Positions 27,328 through 35,813 of a stretch of DNA of 40,574 bases are shown here, piece after piece (within the stretch, counting starts at the first letter, position 1; every line of letters begins with the position of its first letter). Position numbers and translations under genes: made by a program. Under the pieces are notes generated by a model, which saw only the letters and a program-made list of their open reading frames with translations, was not told the DNA's origin and made no database searches. The DNA is taken from positions 1 through 40,574 of the forward strand of contig NZ_JALEGG010000195.1 of NCBI RefSeq assembly GCF_022763525.1, written 5' to 3'. Origin of the DNA: Acidovorax sp. GTDB lineage: Bacteria; Pseudomonadota; Gammaproteobacteria; Burkholderiales; Burkholderiaceae_C.

Positions 27328-28704
27328 CTACTGGGATGCCATCAGCCGCTCCAGCAGCTCCGCGGTGGGGTAGCCATCTGCCACCACTCCGATGCTACGC
27401 TGATAGCCCCGCAAGCCCGCGCGGGTGGCGGGACCCATCACGCCGTCCGGGGCGCCCGCGGAAAAACCCCGTCGATTGAGCGCTTCCTGCAGCGCTTGCA
27501 GCTGCGAGCGCGACAGGGGTGCAAGGTCGCGTGGCCACGCGGCAACCACCGGGCTGCCGCCGCCGATCTGCCGCGCCAGCAAGGCCACGCCCAGCGCGTA
27601 GTTGGCCGAATTGTTGTAGCGCAGGATGGTGCGGAAATTGGCGCCCACCAGGAACGCCGGCCCTCGTGCGCCGGCGGGCGTGATGATGGAAGCGCTGGCC
27701 AGTACGGGCAGCGCCTGCCCATCCATGCTGCGCACGCCCTCGGCTTCCCATTGGGTAGCGGCTTGGCGCACCGAGAGATCGGCACGGGCATGGTCGAAGG
27801 ACGCGGGCAATTGCACCTCCACCCCCCATGGCTCGCCAGCCTGCCAGCCGGAGCGCGCCAGGAAATGCGCGGTGGATGCGGTCACGTCCGGGATGCTGCC
27901 CCAGATGTCGCGGTGGCCATCGCCGTCGGCATCCACGGCGTGGGCCAGAAAGACCGAGGGCAGGAACTGCGTGTGTCCCATGGCGCCCGCCCAGGAGCCG
28001 AGCATGCGGTCCGCTGCGATGTCGCCCTGGTCGACGATGCGCAGCGCCGCCAGCAGCTCGGATTGCGCCCAGGCGCGGCGCCGACCTTCGTAAGCCAGGG
28101 TGGCCAGGGCATCCACGGTGCGAAAGGTGCCGAAGTTGCTGCCGTAGTTGCTTTCCATCCCCCAGATGGCGGTGATCACCGTGGCGGGCACGCCGTAGCG
28201 GGTGGCTGCGGCTTCGAGCGCCGCCTGGTGTTCTGCCAGCTTGGCCCGGCCCTGGTCAATGCGCTGCGGCGAAACAGCGCTGTCGAGATAGGCCCAGGGC
28301 GTGCGGGTGAATTCGGGCTGGGCGCCGTCGAGCTCCACCACACGGGGCAGCCATTGGGCGCGGCCCAGCACGTTCTGCACCGTGTCCGCGCGGATGCCTG
28401 CCTGCAGCGCTTGTGCGGAAAATGCCGTCAGCCAGTTGGCAAAGCCCGCGGCATGGTCCTGCGCATCCGGAGAGGGGGAAGGAGTCGGCGCGGCAGGCGC
28501 CGGTCCTGCGGACACCGCGGAGGCAGTTGCGCTGGCGGCTGCAGGGAGTTGGGCAGCCGGTGCACGAGCCTTGGGCGGCTGCGAAGTGGCGCAGCCGCCG
28601 AGCGCCAGGGCCGCAGCCAGCACGCTCAACTGCCCGCCAAGGGCGCGAAGGCGTCGAGTGGCAGGCGAGTGTGGCGTGGTGGGATGGTCGAGGTTTCTGT
28701 GCAT
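27328..28704 (-). CDS. Lytic murein transglycosylase, MltB family, with peptidoglycan-binding domain
   Basis: The enzyme cleaves the MurNAc-GlcNAc bond of peptidoglycan with formation of 1,6-anhydroMurNAc. The 458-residue protein has a lipoprotein signal with lipobox ALGGC (C38). An Ala/Pro-rich spacer (40-80) precedes an SLT_2/MltB domain (about 85-385). The predicted catalytic glutamate is E184 in AIWGMESNYGSNFG, followed by SWAGAMGHTQFLPSVF and DADGDGHRDIW. A C-terminal peptidoglycan-binding type 1 domain spans about 395-455 (LQALQEALNRRGFSAGAPDGVMGPATRAGLRGYQ). The PGB domain distinguishes this subtype from E. coli MltB. The ATG at 28704 lies 37 residues before the lipid cysteine, slightly long but with no better internal start. 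It is divergent from sbcB. Confidence 0.92.
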   Translation of the reverse strand: MHRNLDHPTTPHSPATRRLRALGGQLSVLAAALALGGCATSQPPKARAPAAQLPAAASATASAVSAGPAPAAPTPSPSPDAQDHAAGFANWLTAFSAQALQAGIRADTVQNVLGRAQWLPRVVELDGAQPEFTRTPWAYLDSAVSPQRIDQGRAKLAEHQAALEAAATRYGVPATVITAIWGMESNYGSNFGTFRTVDALATLAYEGRRRAWAQSELLAALRIVDQGDIAADRMLGSWAGAMGHTQFLPSVFLAHAVDADGDGHRDIWGSIPDVTASTAHFLARSGWQAGEPWGVEVQLPASFDHARADLSVRQAATQWEAEGVRSMDGQALPVLASASIITPAGARGPAFLVGANFRTILRYNNSANYALGVALLARQIGGGSPVVAAWPRDLAPLSRSQLQALQEALNRRGFSAGAPDGVMGPATRAGLRGYQRSIGVVADGYPTAELLERLMASQ

Positions 28705-28810
28705 GTGTCCATTGTCCCGCGCGATGCCGGGGTGACCAGGGCGGCAGGTGTATCAGGCGGTGACCTTCGCTAAGAGCCACACAGCAGGGCCGCAGGCTGC
28801 AACCAGGATT

Positions 28811-28865
28811 ACTATATTTTTGATAGCTGCTCGCGCTTTGTTTGTAAGCGCTGGGTGCCAAAAAT
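28811..28865 (+). repeat. Dispersed intergenic repeat, copy B
   Basis: This 55-base element lies in the gap between the divergent transglycosylase and sbcB genes. It aligns gap-free with the reverse complement of 8069-8123 at CTAT, GATAGCT/AATAGCT, GCGCTT, AAGCGCTG and CC. The inner inverted repeat is GCGCTT/AAGCGC. It is AT-rich at the left end and stands out from the GC-rich surroundings. Confidence 0.75.
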
Positions 28866-28945
28866 GCACCAAATACCGGTTACAGTCGCCGGGAGCGGCC
28901 CCGGAGCCCGTCCGCCCGCCCGACCGCCTGTCTTTGTTTGCACCC

Positions 28946-30394
28946 ATGACCATGGCCCCCCACACCTTTCTCTGGCACGACTACGAAACCTTTGGCGCCA
29001 ACACCCGTCGCGACCGGCCCGCGCAGTTCGCGGCCATTCGCACCGACTCCGAGCTCAACGAGATCGGCGAGCCGCTGATGTTCTATTGCCAGCCGGCCAA
29101 TGACTACCTGCCGGATCCGGTGTCCTGCCTCATCACGGGCATCACGCCCCAGCTGTGCCTGGAAAAGGGCGTGCCCGAACATGCATTCGCTGCCCGCATT
29201 GAGGCCGAATTCGCACAGCCCGGCACCATTGGGGTGGGCTACAACACCATCCGTTTTGACGACGAGATCACGCGCTTCATGTTCTGGCGCAACCTGATCG
29301 ACCCGTATGCCCGAGAGTGGCAGAACCAGTGCGGCCGCTGGGATTTGCTGGATGTGGTTCGCATGACCTATGCGTTGCGGCCCGGCGGCATCCAGTGGCC
29401 CAAAAAGGAAGACGGGACGCCCAGTTTCAAGCTGGAGCATTTGTCCAAGGCGAACGGCCTGCTGCACGAAGCCGCGCACGATGCGCTCTCGGACGTGCGC
29501 GCCACCATTGCGCTGGCGCGCCTCATCCGCCAGCACAACACCAAGCTGTTCGACTTTGCGCTCTCGCTGCACAAGAAGGATCGCGTAGCCGCCGAATTGC
29601 GCTTGCCCGCCACGGCCGCCACGGCGCGGCCCTTTCTGCATGTTTCGGGCATGTTCCCGGTGGAGCGGGGATGCCTGGCCGTCATGTGGCCGCTGGCCAG
29701 CCACCCCACCAACAAGAACGAACTCATCGCGTGGGACCTTTCGCAAGACCCCGCGCCCCTGGCGACGATGGGGGTTGACGAAATCCGCTTGCGGATGTTC
29801 AGCAAGGCCGACGCGCTGCCCGAGGGCACCACGCGCTTGCCGATCAAGACGATTCACCTCAACAAGTCACCCATGGTGGTGGGCAATGTGAATACGCTCA
29901 CCCCTGTGCTCGCGCAGCGCTGGGGCATCGACCTGGCCCAGGCGGCGCTACATGCCGAGACGGCGCGGTTGCTACCCGACATGAGCGGCATCTGGCCTGC
30001 CGTGTTCGCGCGCCCGCAAGAGCCCGCGCCCGACGTGGACCAGGACCTGTATGGCGGTTTTGTCGGCAACAACGATCGCCGCCGCCTGAATGAATTGCGC
30101 ACCTTGAGCGCTGAGAAACTGGCCCAGGCGCGGGCCAGCTTTGATGACCCGCGCCTGGAAGAGCTGCTTTGGCGTTACCGGGCACGCAACTTCCCGGCAT
30201 CGCTGTCGGCCGATGAGACCGAACGCTGGGAGGCGCACCGCGTGGCGTGCCTCTTCGAAGGGCAGGGGGGCGCACGCACGGTCGAGCAGCTGTTTACCGA
30301 AATCGACGAAATGTCCGAAACGGCCGACGATCGAGCGCAGGAGATTCTGGGCGCCCTGTACGATTACGCGGAGCACATCGCACCTGAACGGTGA
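28946..30394 (+). CDS. sbcB: Exodeoxyribonuclease I
   Basis: ExoI degrades single-stranded DNA 3' to 5' and takes part in recombination and mismatch repair. The 482-residue protein matches the family length (E. coli has 475). The DEDDh nuclease motifs are visible. D12 and E14 lie in FLWHDYETFG, the second aspartate is in GVGYNTIRFDDEITRFMF, and HEAAHDALSDVRATIALARL supplies the final His and Asp. The C-terminal part has the SH3-like and helical regions (SGMFPVERGCLAVMWPLA, LYGGFVGNNDRR, RYRARNFPASL). The start ATG at 28946 (or 28952) is chosen because the nuclease fold begins immediately after. The open frame further upstream runs through repeat copy B and is not coding. Confidence 0.96.
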   Translation: MTMAPHTFLWHDYETFGANTRRDRPAQFAAIRTDSELNEIGEPLMFYCQPANDYLPDPVSCLITGITPQLCLEKGVPEHAFAARIEAEFAQPGTIGVGYNTIRFDDEITRFMFWRNLIDPYAREWQNQCGRWDLLDVVRMTYALRPGGIQWPKKEDGTPSFKLEHLSKANGLLHEAAHDALSDVRATIALARLIRQHNTKLFDFALSLHKKDRVAAELRLPATAATARPFLHVSGMFPVERGCLAVMWPLASHPTNKNELIAWDLSQDPAPLATMGVDEIRLRMFSKADALPEGTTRLPIKTIHLNKSPMVVGNVNTLTPVLAQRWGIDLAQAALHAETARLLPDMSGIWPAVFARPQEPAPDVDQDLYGGFVGNNDRRRLNELRTLSAEKLAQARASFDDPRLEELLWRYRARNFPASLSADETERWEAHRVACLFEGQGGARTVEQLFTEIDEMSETADDRAQEILGALYDYAEHIAPER

Positions 30395-30441
30395 TTCCCC
30401 CTGGGGCGCAAGGCGCCCGGCGTTGCCGTCGGAGCCGGCAA

Positions 30442-30486
30442 CTCTTCGGAGCCGTCCAAGCCTGCACTCGCAGGCTCGGAGCCGCG
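30442..30486 (+). repeat. REP-like palindromic element, copy 1
   Basis: The hairpin AGCCTGC-ACTC-GCAGGCT (30459-30476) is flanked by CTCTTCGGA on the left and CGGAGCCG on the right. Copy 2 at 39878-39919 shares CTCTTCGG, CGTCCAAGCCTGC and GCAGGCT. It lies in the gap after sbcB, which also contains other GC-rich short palindromes. Confidence 0.55.
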
Positions 30487-30508
30487 GCACCTTAGCCCCT
30501 AGGGGAAC

Positions 30509-30545
30509 GCACCCTGTGGCCTGGCGGAGTCAGTTCCACGGGTGC
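30509..30545 (+). other. Leader stem-loop upstream of the cystathionine gamma-synthase family gene
   Basis: GCACCC (30509-30514), a bulged T, then GTGG (30516-30519) can pair with CCAC (30536-30539) and GGGTGC (30540-30545) around a 16-base loop. It ends 72 bases before the start codon at 30618. It does not match the SAM or SAH riboswitch consensuses I know. A regulatory role is inference. Confidence 0.35.
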
Positions 30546-30617
30546 ACTGATGTTGGTGCGTGCCCGTTTTTATCGCCGTGCCATGCAAGCACCCCGGAAG
30601 AGCAGCCGAAGAATCAT

Positions 30618-31865
30618 ATGACGACACCGCAGAGCAACCATTTCACTACCGAGATCCTGCATGCCGACCGCCTGGGCGGCGCGGAGCATGGGGCCATCCA
30701 CAAGGCCATCCACACCTCGGTGCAGTACGGCTATGACAAGGTCGAGGACCTGATCGCCGTGTTCCAGGGCACGAGCAAGGGCGGCTTCAACTACGCGCGC
30801 CAGGGCACGCCGACCACCGCCGCGCTGGAAGCCAAGATCACGCTCATGGAAAAGGGGCAGGGCACCATCGCGTTTGCCACCGGCATGGCGGGCATTTGCG
30901 CCATTTTCCTCACGCTGCTCAAGGCGGGTGACCACTTGGTGGCCAGCCAGTTTGTGTTTGGCAACACCAACAGCGTGTTCGGCACGCTGGCGGATCTGGG
31001 GATCGAGGTCACCCTGGTGGACGTGACCGATGCCGCCAACGTAGCCGCCGCACTGCGCCCCAACACCCGCATGGTGTTCGTGGAGACCATTGCCAACCCC
31101 GGCACGCAGATTCCGGACCTGGGAGGCATCGGCGCGGTGTGCCGGCAGCACGGCGTGCTTTACGTGGTGGACAACACGGTGGCATCGCCCTACCTGTTTC
31201 GTGCGGGAACCGTGGGCGCGGGGCTGGTGCTCAACTCGCTGACCAAGAGCATTGGAGGGCAGGGGGCCGCGCTGGGGGGCGCGGTGACGGACACCGGCCT
31301 GTATGACTGGAGCGGCTATCCGAACATCTTTGCGGCCTACCGCAAGGGCGACCCCAAGGGCTGGGGGCTGCAGCAGCTGCGCAAGAAGGGCCTGCGCGAC
31401 ATGGGCGGCACGCTCTCGTCCCATGCCGCACATCAGCTGGCGCTGGGGGCCGAGACCCTGTCGCTGCGCATGGACCGTACCAGCGCCACCGCACTCGCGC
31501 TGGCGCAGTTTCTGGAGAAGCATCCGGCGGTCTCGCGCGTGCTCTACCCGATGCTGCCCTCGCACCCGCAGCATGCCTTTGCCCAACGGCACCTCAAGGC
31601 CGGCTCATGGCTGCTGTCGTTCGAGATGCGCAACCCAGACCAATGCCTGCCTGTGTGCAATCGATTGCAGCTTCCCATCAAGGCCACGGGGCTGGCCGAC
31701 ACGCGCACGCTCATCATCCCTGTGGCGCACACGATCTTCTGGGAAGCCGGTGCCGAGGTGCGAGCTGCCATGGGCATTGCCGACGGCATGATCCGTGTTT
31801 CGGTGGGCCTGGAAGAGCCCGACGATCTGCTGGCCGACTTTGAGCAGGCCCTCGCTGGCGCCTGA
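30618..31865 (+). CDS. Cystathionine gamma-synthase family PLP-dependent enzyme
   Basis: This 415-residue enzyme belongs to the Cys/Met metabolism PLP group, which includes cystathionine gamma-synthase, gamma-lyase and O-acyl-homoserine sulfhydrylase. The PLP-binding lysine is K210 in LNSLTKSIGGQGAALGG. The phosphate-binding segment is FATGMAGICAIF, the ring-stacking and Asp region is VLYVVDNTVASPYLF, and the C-terminal substrate arginine region is MIRVSVGLEEPDDLLADFEQAL. The exact reaction cannot be decided. Sulfhydrylase or methionine gamma-lyase activity remain options. The ATG at 30618 is chosen by family alignment, since the frame extends upstream through sbcB. The kinase gene begins 28 bases after its stop. 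Confidence 0.88.
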   Translation: MTTPQSNHFTTEILHADRLGGAEHGAIHKAIHTSVQYGYDKVEDLIAVFQGTSKGGFNYARQGTPTTAALEAKITLMEKGQGTIAFATGMAGICAIFLTLLKAGDHLVASQFVFGNTNSVFGTLADLGIEVTLVDVTDAANVAAALRPNTRMVFVETIANPGTQIPDLGGIGAVCRQHGVLYVVDNTVASPYLFRAGTVGAGLVLNSLTKSIGGQGAALGGAVTDTGLYDWSGYPNIFAAYRKGDPKGWGLQQLRKKGLRDMGGTLSSHAAHQLALGAETLSLRMDRTSATALALAQFLEKHPAVSRVLYPMLPSHPQHAFAQRHLKAGSWLLSFEMRNPDQCLPVCNRLQLPIKATGLADTRTLIIPVAHTIFWEAGAEVRAAMGIADGMIRVSVGLEEPDDLLADFEQALAGA

Positions 31866-31881
31866 CCTGCGAAAGACCTGC

Positions 31882-31887
31882 GAGGAG
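31882..31887 (+). promoter_or_regulatory. Ribosome binding site of the kinase gene
   Basis: GAGGAG lies 6 bases before the ATG at 31894 and selects that start over the open frame that begins inside the upstream gene. Confidence 0.7.
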
Positions 31888-31893
31888 CCCGCC

Positions 31894-33231
31894 ATGGCCA
31901 CTGGAACCTCGGCACCCCCTGCCAGCATCGGCAAGTACCGCATCGAGCGGGAGCTGGGCCGGGGCGCCAGCGGCATCGTGTACCTGGGCCTGGACGGGTT
32001 CCGGGGACGCAAGGTGGCCATCAAGCAGACGCACGCGCATTTGCTCAAAGAGCCGGCCCAGGCAGAGCGCTATCGCAAGCTGCTGCGCAACGAGGCTGCA
32101 TTGTCGGGCCGTCTGCGGCACCCCCACATCGTGCGCCTGCTCGACGCCGACGAGGATGCCCTGCCTCCGTACCTCGTGCTCGAGTATGTGGATGGCCAGC
32201 CGCTGTCGGCTTTCGCCGCACCGGACACGCTGCTGCCCGTGCCGCAGGTGCTGGACATCGCCTTCAAGTGCTGCAATGCGCTGGACTACGCGTGCCGCGA
32301 AGGGCTGGTGCACCGCGACATCAAACCCGCCAACCTCATGCTGGCGAAAGACGGCAACATCAAGCTGACGGATTTTGGCGCGGCGTTATCGCTGCGCAGC
32401 GATGCCACGCAGCTGTCGGGGCTGGTGGGGTCGCCCTCGTACATGTCGCCCGAACAGGTGCGCGAGCACGACCTCACTCACCATAGCGACATGTTCTCAC
32501 TGGCGGTGGTCGTTTATGAGCTGCTCACCGGCCGCCGCCCCTTTGACGGCGATACCGATTTCGCCACGCTCTACAAGATCAGCAACGAGGTGCCCACACC
32601 GCCCAGCCTGCTGCGTGCATCGCTGCCGCCGCATGTGGACGAAGTGCTGCTGCGCGCCCTGGCCAAGCAGCCGGCAGACCGCTTCGCCACCTGGGACGAC
32701 TTTGCACAGGCCCTCCTGGCGGCCCACCGGGAGCTGCCCCGCCAGCGTTCGCAAGACACCGAGGCCGAACGTTTTGCGCGTCTGCGCGCACTGCCTTTTT
32801 TTGCCGACTTTCATGATGTTGCGCTGTGGGAGCTGATGCGCCTGGGCAACTGGCGCCGCCTGCCGCAGGGCACGGTCCTGATGCGAGAGAACACACCCGG
32901 CGATTCGTTCTGCATCCTCATCGAAGGCCAGGTGGCGGTCAGCCGCCAGGGCTGGAACCTCAGCACGCTGGGTCCGGGCGTCACCTTGGGCGAGATGACT
33001 TACCTGCGTCCTGACAACCGCATCCGCACCGCCAGCGCCGTGGCCGAAACCGAGGTGCTGGTCCTCAAGGTGCGCAACCCCGCGCTGCGCGAAGCCTCGG
33101 AAGACCTTCAATCACGGTTTGACAAGGCCTTCATCAAGCTGCTGGTGGGGCGGCTGATTGCCACCAACGAACAGCTGGCCGAGTGGGAGCTGGTGGCGGC
33201 GCCTGCATTGCCCTCTACGCCGCCTGGTTGA
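31894..33231 (+). CDS. Ser/Thr protein kinase fused to a cyclic-nucleotide-binding domain
   Basis: This 445-residue soluble protein has a Hanks-type kinase domain at residues 15-275. The glycine loop is GRGASGIVYLG. The ATP lysine is K44 (VAIK), the catalytic loop is H140-R-D142-IKPANLML, and the Mg loop is D160-FGAA. The activation segment ends SPSYMSPEQ. A helical stretch near 270-300 precedes a Crp-like cNMP-binding domain (about 300-415): LPFFADFHDVALWELM, LPQGTVLMRENTPGDSFCILIEGQVAVS, then a phosphate cassette with E367 in GEMTYL and R378 in IRTASA. No membrane span is seen. The arrangement recalls eukaryotic PKG in reverse order. Ligand binding and regulation of the kinase are inferred. 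It follows the PLP enzyme by 28 bases and converges with a GGDEF-EAL gene. Confidence 0.92.
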   Translation: MATGTSAPPASIGKYRIERELGRGASGIVYLGLDGFRGRKVAIKQTHAHLLKEPAQAERYRKLLRNEAALSGRLRHPHIVRLLDADEDALPPYLVLEYVDGQPLSAFAAPDTLLPVPQVLDIAFKCCNALDYACREGLVHRDIKPANLMLAKDGNIKLTDFGAALSLRSDATQLSGLVGSPSYMSPEQVREHDLTHHSDMFSLAVVVYELLTGRRPFDGDTDFATLYKISNEVPTPPSLLRASLPPHVDEVLLRALAKQPADRFATWDDFAQALLAAHRELPRQRSQDTEAERFARLRALPFFADFHDVALWELMRLGNWRRLPQGTVLMRENTPGDSFCILIEGQVAVSRQGWNLSTLGPGVTLGEMTYLRPDNRIRTASAVAETEVLVLKVRNPALREASEDLQSRFDKAFIKLLVGRLIATNEQLAEWELVAAPALPSTPPG

Positions 33232-33238
33232 ACACTCC

Positions 33239-33264
33239 CCGGCCTGGCCTCGCGGGCCTGCCGG
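33239..33264. terminator. Hairpin between convergent kinase and GGDEF-EAL genes
   Basis: CCGGC (33239-33243) pairs with GCCGG (33260-33264). Inside it, GGCC (33246-33249) pairs with GGCC (33255-33258) around a TCGCG loop. It lies in the 57-base gap between two 3' ends, where a bidirectional terminator is expected, but no T-run follows on either strand. Confidence 0.4.
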
Positions 33265-33288
33265 CGGCGCGTGCGTGAGGAAGCGTTT

Positions 33289-35571
33289 TCATTGCACCAC
33301 GGATTCCTGCAGCAACTCGTCCAGTGGCGCGGGGCGGGCCAGCGCGTAGCCCTGGGCAAAGTGCACGCCCAGCCCGGTCAGCAGGTCCACGACGGCCTGG
33401 CTTTCAGCAAACTCCGCCACGGTCTTCTTGCCCATCAGGCAGCCGATTTCGTGGATGGACCTCACCATGGCGAAGCTCACGGGGTCGTCGGCCATGTTTT
33501 TCACAAACTGCCCGTCGATCTTCAGCATGTCCACCGCCAGCTCGCGCAGGTATGCATACGACGACAGTCCGCTGCCGAAGTCGTCCAGCGCGAACCGGCA
33601 GCCCCGAGCGCGCATGGCCTGGAAGAAGCGGTTGGCCGCGGCCAGGTCGCCCATGGCGGCGGTTTCGGTGATCTCGAAGCACAGGCGGTCGCAGCGCACC
33701 GGGGCCTGGTCCATGGCCTGCAGCACCTGGCTCAAAAAAGTGGCGTCGCCCACGGACTGTCCCGAGAGGTTGATGCAGCACAGCTCCACGCGCTCCTGGT
33801 GTTCGGCCATCCAGGCCAGGGCCTTCTTGATGACCCAGCGGTCCACCCGGGCGGCCAGTTGGTAGCGTTCCACGGCGGACATGAATTCACCGGGCGAAAC
33901 CAGGCGGCCGTCGGGCGTGCGCATGCGCAGCAGGACTTCGCAATGCAGGCCGTGGGCCGTACCGGCCGGCGGCGCGCCCAGCCGGGCGATGGGCTGGCCA
34001 AACAGCTCGAACCGGTCGTGCTGCAACGCATCCTCGATGCGGCTGACCCATTCCATGACGCCGTAGCGCTGTGCCAGGGCGGGGTCGTTCTCGGCATAGA
34101 CATGAATGCGGTTGCGGCCCCCATCCTTGGCCACGTAACAGGCACTGTCGGCCGCCTGTAGCAGGGCGCCCACACTCTCGGTGGCTGCGTCCAGCACCAC
34201 GGCACCGATGCTGACGCTCACGCTGAACACGTGGTCGCGCCACGCAAAGCGGAATGCGGCCAGTTCCTGCTGCATGCGCTCCGCCACCTGCAATGCCTGC
34301 TGAAGATCCTGTTGCCAAAGCAGGATGCCGAACTCGTCGCCGCCCAGGCGGCACAGCAGGTCCTGGGGCTGCAGGTGGGCGAGGAACAGGCGCGCCACCT
34401 GTCTCAGCAGTTCGTCGCCTGCGGCGTGGCCGCAGGTGTCATTGATCACCTTGAAATTGTCGAGATCGAGATAGCACACGCAATGGCGGGCCGTGTTGGC
34501 GTCGCGCGTGGCAGTGAAAGCCTGGGCCAGGAGGTTCTCGAATGCTCGGCGGTTGCCCAGGCTGGTGAGCGTGTCATGCAGGGCCTGGAACTCCATTTCA
34601 CGGCTCAGCCGGCTGGCTTCGGTCACATCGCGAAACACCAGCACCACTCCGTCAGCATCGCCACCGGGCCGCAGCAGGGGCGAAGCCGACAGGTCCATGA
34701 GCAGCGGAGTGCCCGCCAGTGGCGTGGACCGGAGCTTCGAATGAAACTGGGTGCTGCCTTGCGCCAATGCGCGGCCAACGAGGTCGGGGACGGTGTCCGT
34801 CCCGGGCTCGGCGCCCAGGCCCAGCACATCCTGGTGCTGGCGTCCGCAGGCAGCAGCCAGCGACCAACCCGTCAGCACCTGCGCGGCGGGATTGAGGTAC
34901 TGCACCAGCCCCGCGGCATCGGTGGTGACCACGGCATCGCTGATCGACTGCAGGGTCACCTGCAGGTGCTCTTTCTGCTGCACCAGCGCTTCTTCGGCCT
35001 CGCGCCGCGCGGTCATGAAGCGCACCCGGTCCAGTGCAACGGCCAAGTGCCCTGCGGTGGCTTGCATCAGCGCAATCTGCCAAAGCTTGGGCGGCCGCAC
35101 GCCTTCCTCATCGCCGTAGGTGCCCATGCCCAGGGCGCCCAGGCGCTGGTCGGCCATGACGAGCGGCACGTTGACGATGGTGCGGTTGTGCAATGCCGCC
35201 ACCACGGCCTTGTTGGTGCGGGGGTCGGTGCGCGCGTCTTCCACCACCACGACATGGGTGGCCTGCAGGATTTCTTCGAGCAGCGCGTCTCCCTTCACCG
35301 GGATTTTCATGGTCTGCAGCTGGCGGCTCACGGCGCTCTCCTCGCCGCTGGTGGTGTGGGTGAGGAAGTCCAGCATGCCCGAGGCTTCGTCGAACAGTGC
35401 CAGCCAGACATGGCGATAGTCGAAAACGCTCTCCCCCATGGGTTTGACGGCCTCCAGCACGTCGGGCAAGGTCCAGGCGCGCTCCAGCCGTTTGCACAGC
35501 TGGAGCAGGGCCTCGGCGTGCTCGCGCTCTTCGGCGTCGTGGGACACGGTGGGGTGAGGGGCCAATGTCAT
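33289..35571 (-). CDS. GAF-PAS-GGDEF-EAL cyclic-di-GMP signalling protein
   Basis: This 760-residue cytoplasmic protein combines a GAF domain (about 25-195: RHVWLALFDEASGMLDFL, TIVNVPLVMADQRLGALGMGTYG) and a PAS domain (about 205-325: SISDAVVTTDAAGLVQYLNPAAQVLTGW). A diguanylate cyclase domain follows (about 335-490), with intact RLGGDEFG near 411. The phosphodiesterase domain (about 510-755) has EVLLRM in place of EALLRW. The other catalytic signatures are intact: INLSGQS, FEITET, DDFGSGLSSYAYLRELAVDMLKIDGQFV, KKTVAEFAES and FAQGYALARP. Both synthesis and hydrolysis are therefore possible, gated by the sensor domains. It is convergent with the kinase gene. The start ATG at 35571 has no strong ribosome binding site. 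Confidence 0.93.
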   Translation of the reverse strand: MTLAPHPTVSHDAEEREHAEALLQLCKRLERAWTLPDVLEAVKPMGESVFDYRHVWLALFDEASGMLDFLTHTTSGEESAVSRQLQTMKIPVKGDALLEEILQATHVVVVEDARTDPRTNKAVVAALHNRTIVNVPLVMADQRLGALGMGTYGDEEGVRPPKLWQIALMQATAGHLAVALDRVRFMTARREAEEALVQQKEHLQVTLQSISDAVVTTDAAGLVQYLNPAAQVLTGWSLAAACGRQHQDVLGLGAEPGTDTVPDLVGRALAQGSTQFHSKLRSTPLAGTPLLMDLSASPLLRPGGDADGVVLVFRDVTEASRLSREMEFQALHDTLTSLGNRRAFENLLAQAFTATRDANTARHCVCYLDLDNFKVINDTCGHAAGDELLRQVARLFLAHLQPQDLLCRLGGDEFGILLWQQDLQQALQVAERMQQELAAFRFAWRDHVFSVSVSIGAVVLDAATESVGALLQAADSACYVAKDGGRNRIHVYAENDPALAQRYGVMEWVSRIEDALQHDRFELFGQPIARLGAPPAGTAHGLHCEVLLRMRTPDGRLVSPGEFMSAVERYQLAARVDRWVIKKALAWMAEHQERVELCCINLSGQSVGDATFLSQVLQAMDQAPVRCDRLCFEITETAAMGDLAAANRFFQAMRARGCRFALDDFGSGLSSYAYLRELAVDMLKIDGQFVKNMADDPVSFAMVRSIHEIGCLMGKKTVAEFAESQAVVDLLTGLGVHFAQGYALARPAPLDELLQESVVQ

Positions 35572-35751
35572 GGAGTGGGTGGGGAAACTCTTCCCAGGGG
35601 GCTACCGGCGCACCGCTGGCGGGCCTACGGGCACAGCATAGGTAGGACCTCTATGGTCCGCATGATGGAAAGCCCCAATGGGTGCGCACGGGAATGGGGG
35701 AGTCGCCCCTCAAGTGAAGAGAAACGGACAAGCGGAAAAAGACAACCGAAT

Positions 35752-35805
35752 GCTATATAAATGATAGCTTGTGGCGCTGAATGGCAGCGCGGTAGGGGCA
35801 GATTT
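35752..35805 (+). repeat. Dispersed intergenic repeat, copy C (diverged)
   Basis: This 54-base element shares GCTATATAAATGATAGCT with the left part of copy B (ACTAT-N6-GATAGCT). It keeps the central inverted repeat in reduced form (GGCGCTG/CAGCGC) and has one base deleted from the loop. It lies between the GGDEF-EAL and SpmAB-like genes, close to the 3' end of the latter. Confidence 0.6.
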
Positions 35806-35813
35806 GATCATTT

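Noticed and set aside
30395-30617. SAM or SAH riboswitch before the cystathionine gamma-synthase family gene
   Set aside because: None of the conserved cores of these riboswitch classes that I know can be laid on the sequence. Only generic GC-rich stems are present.
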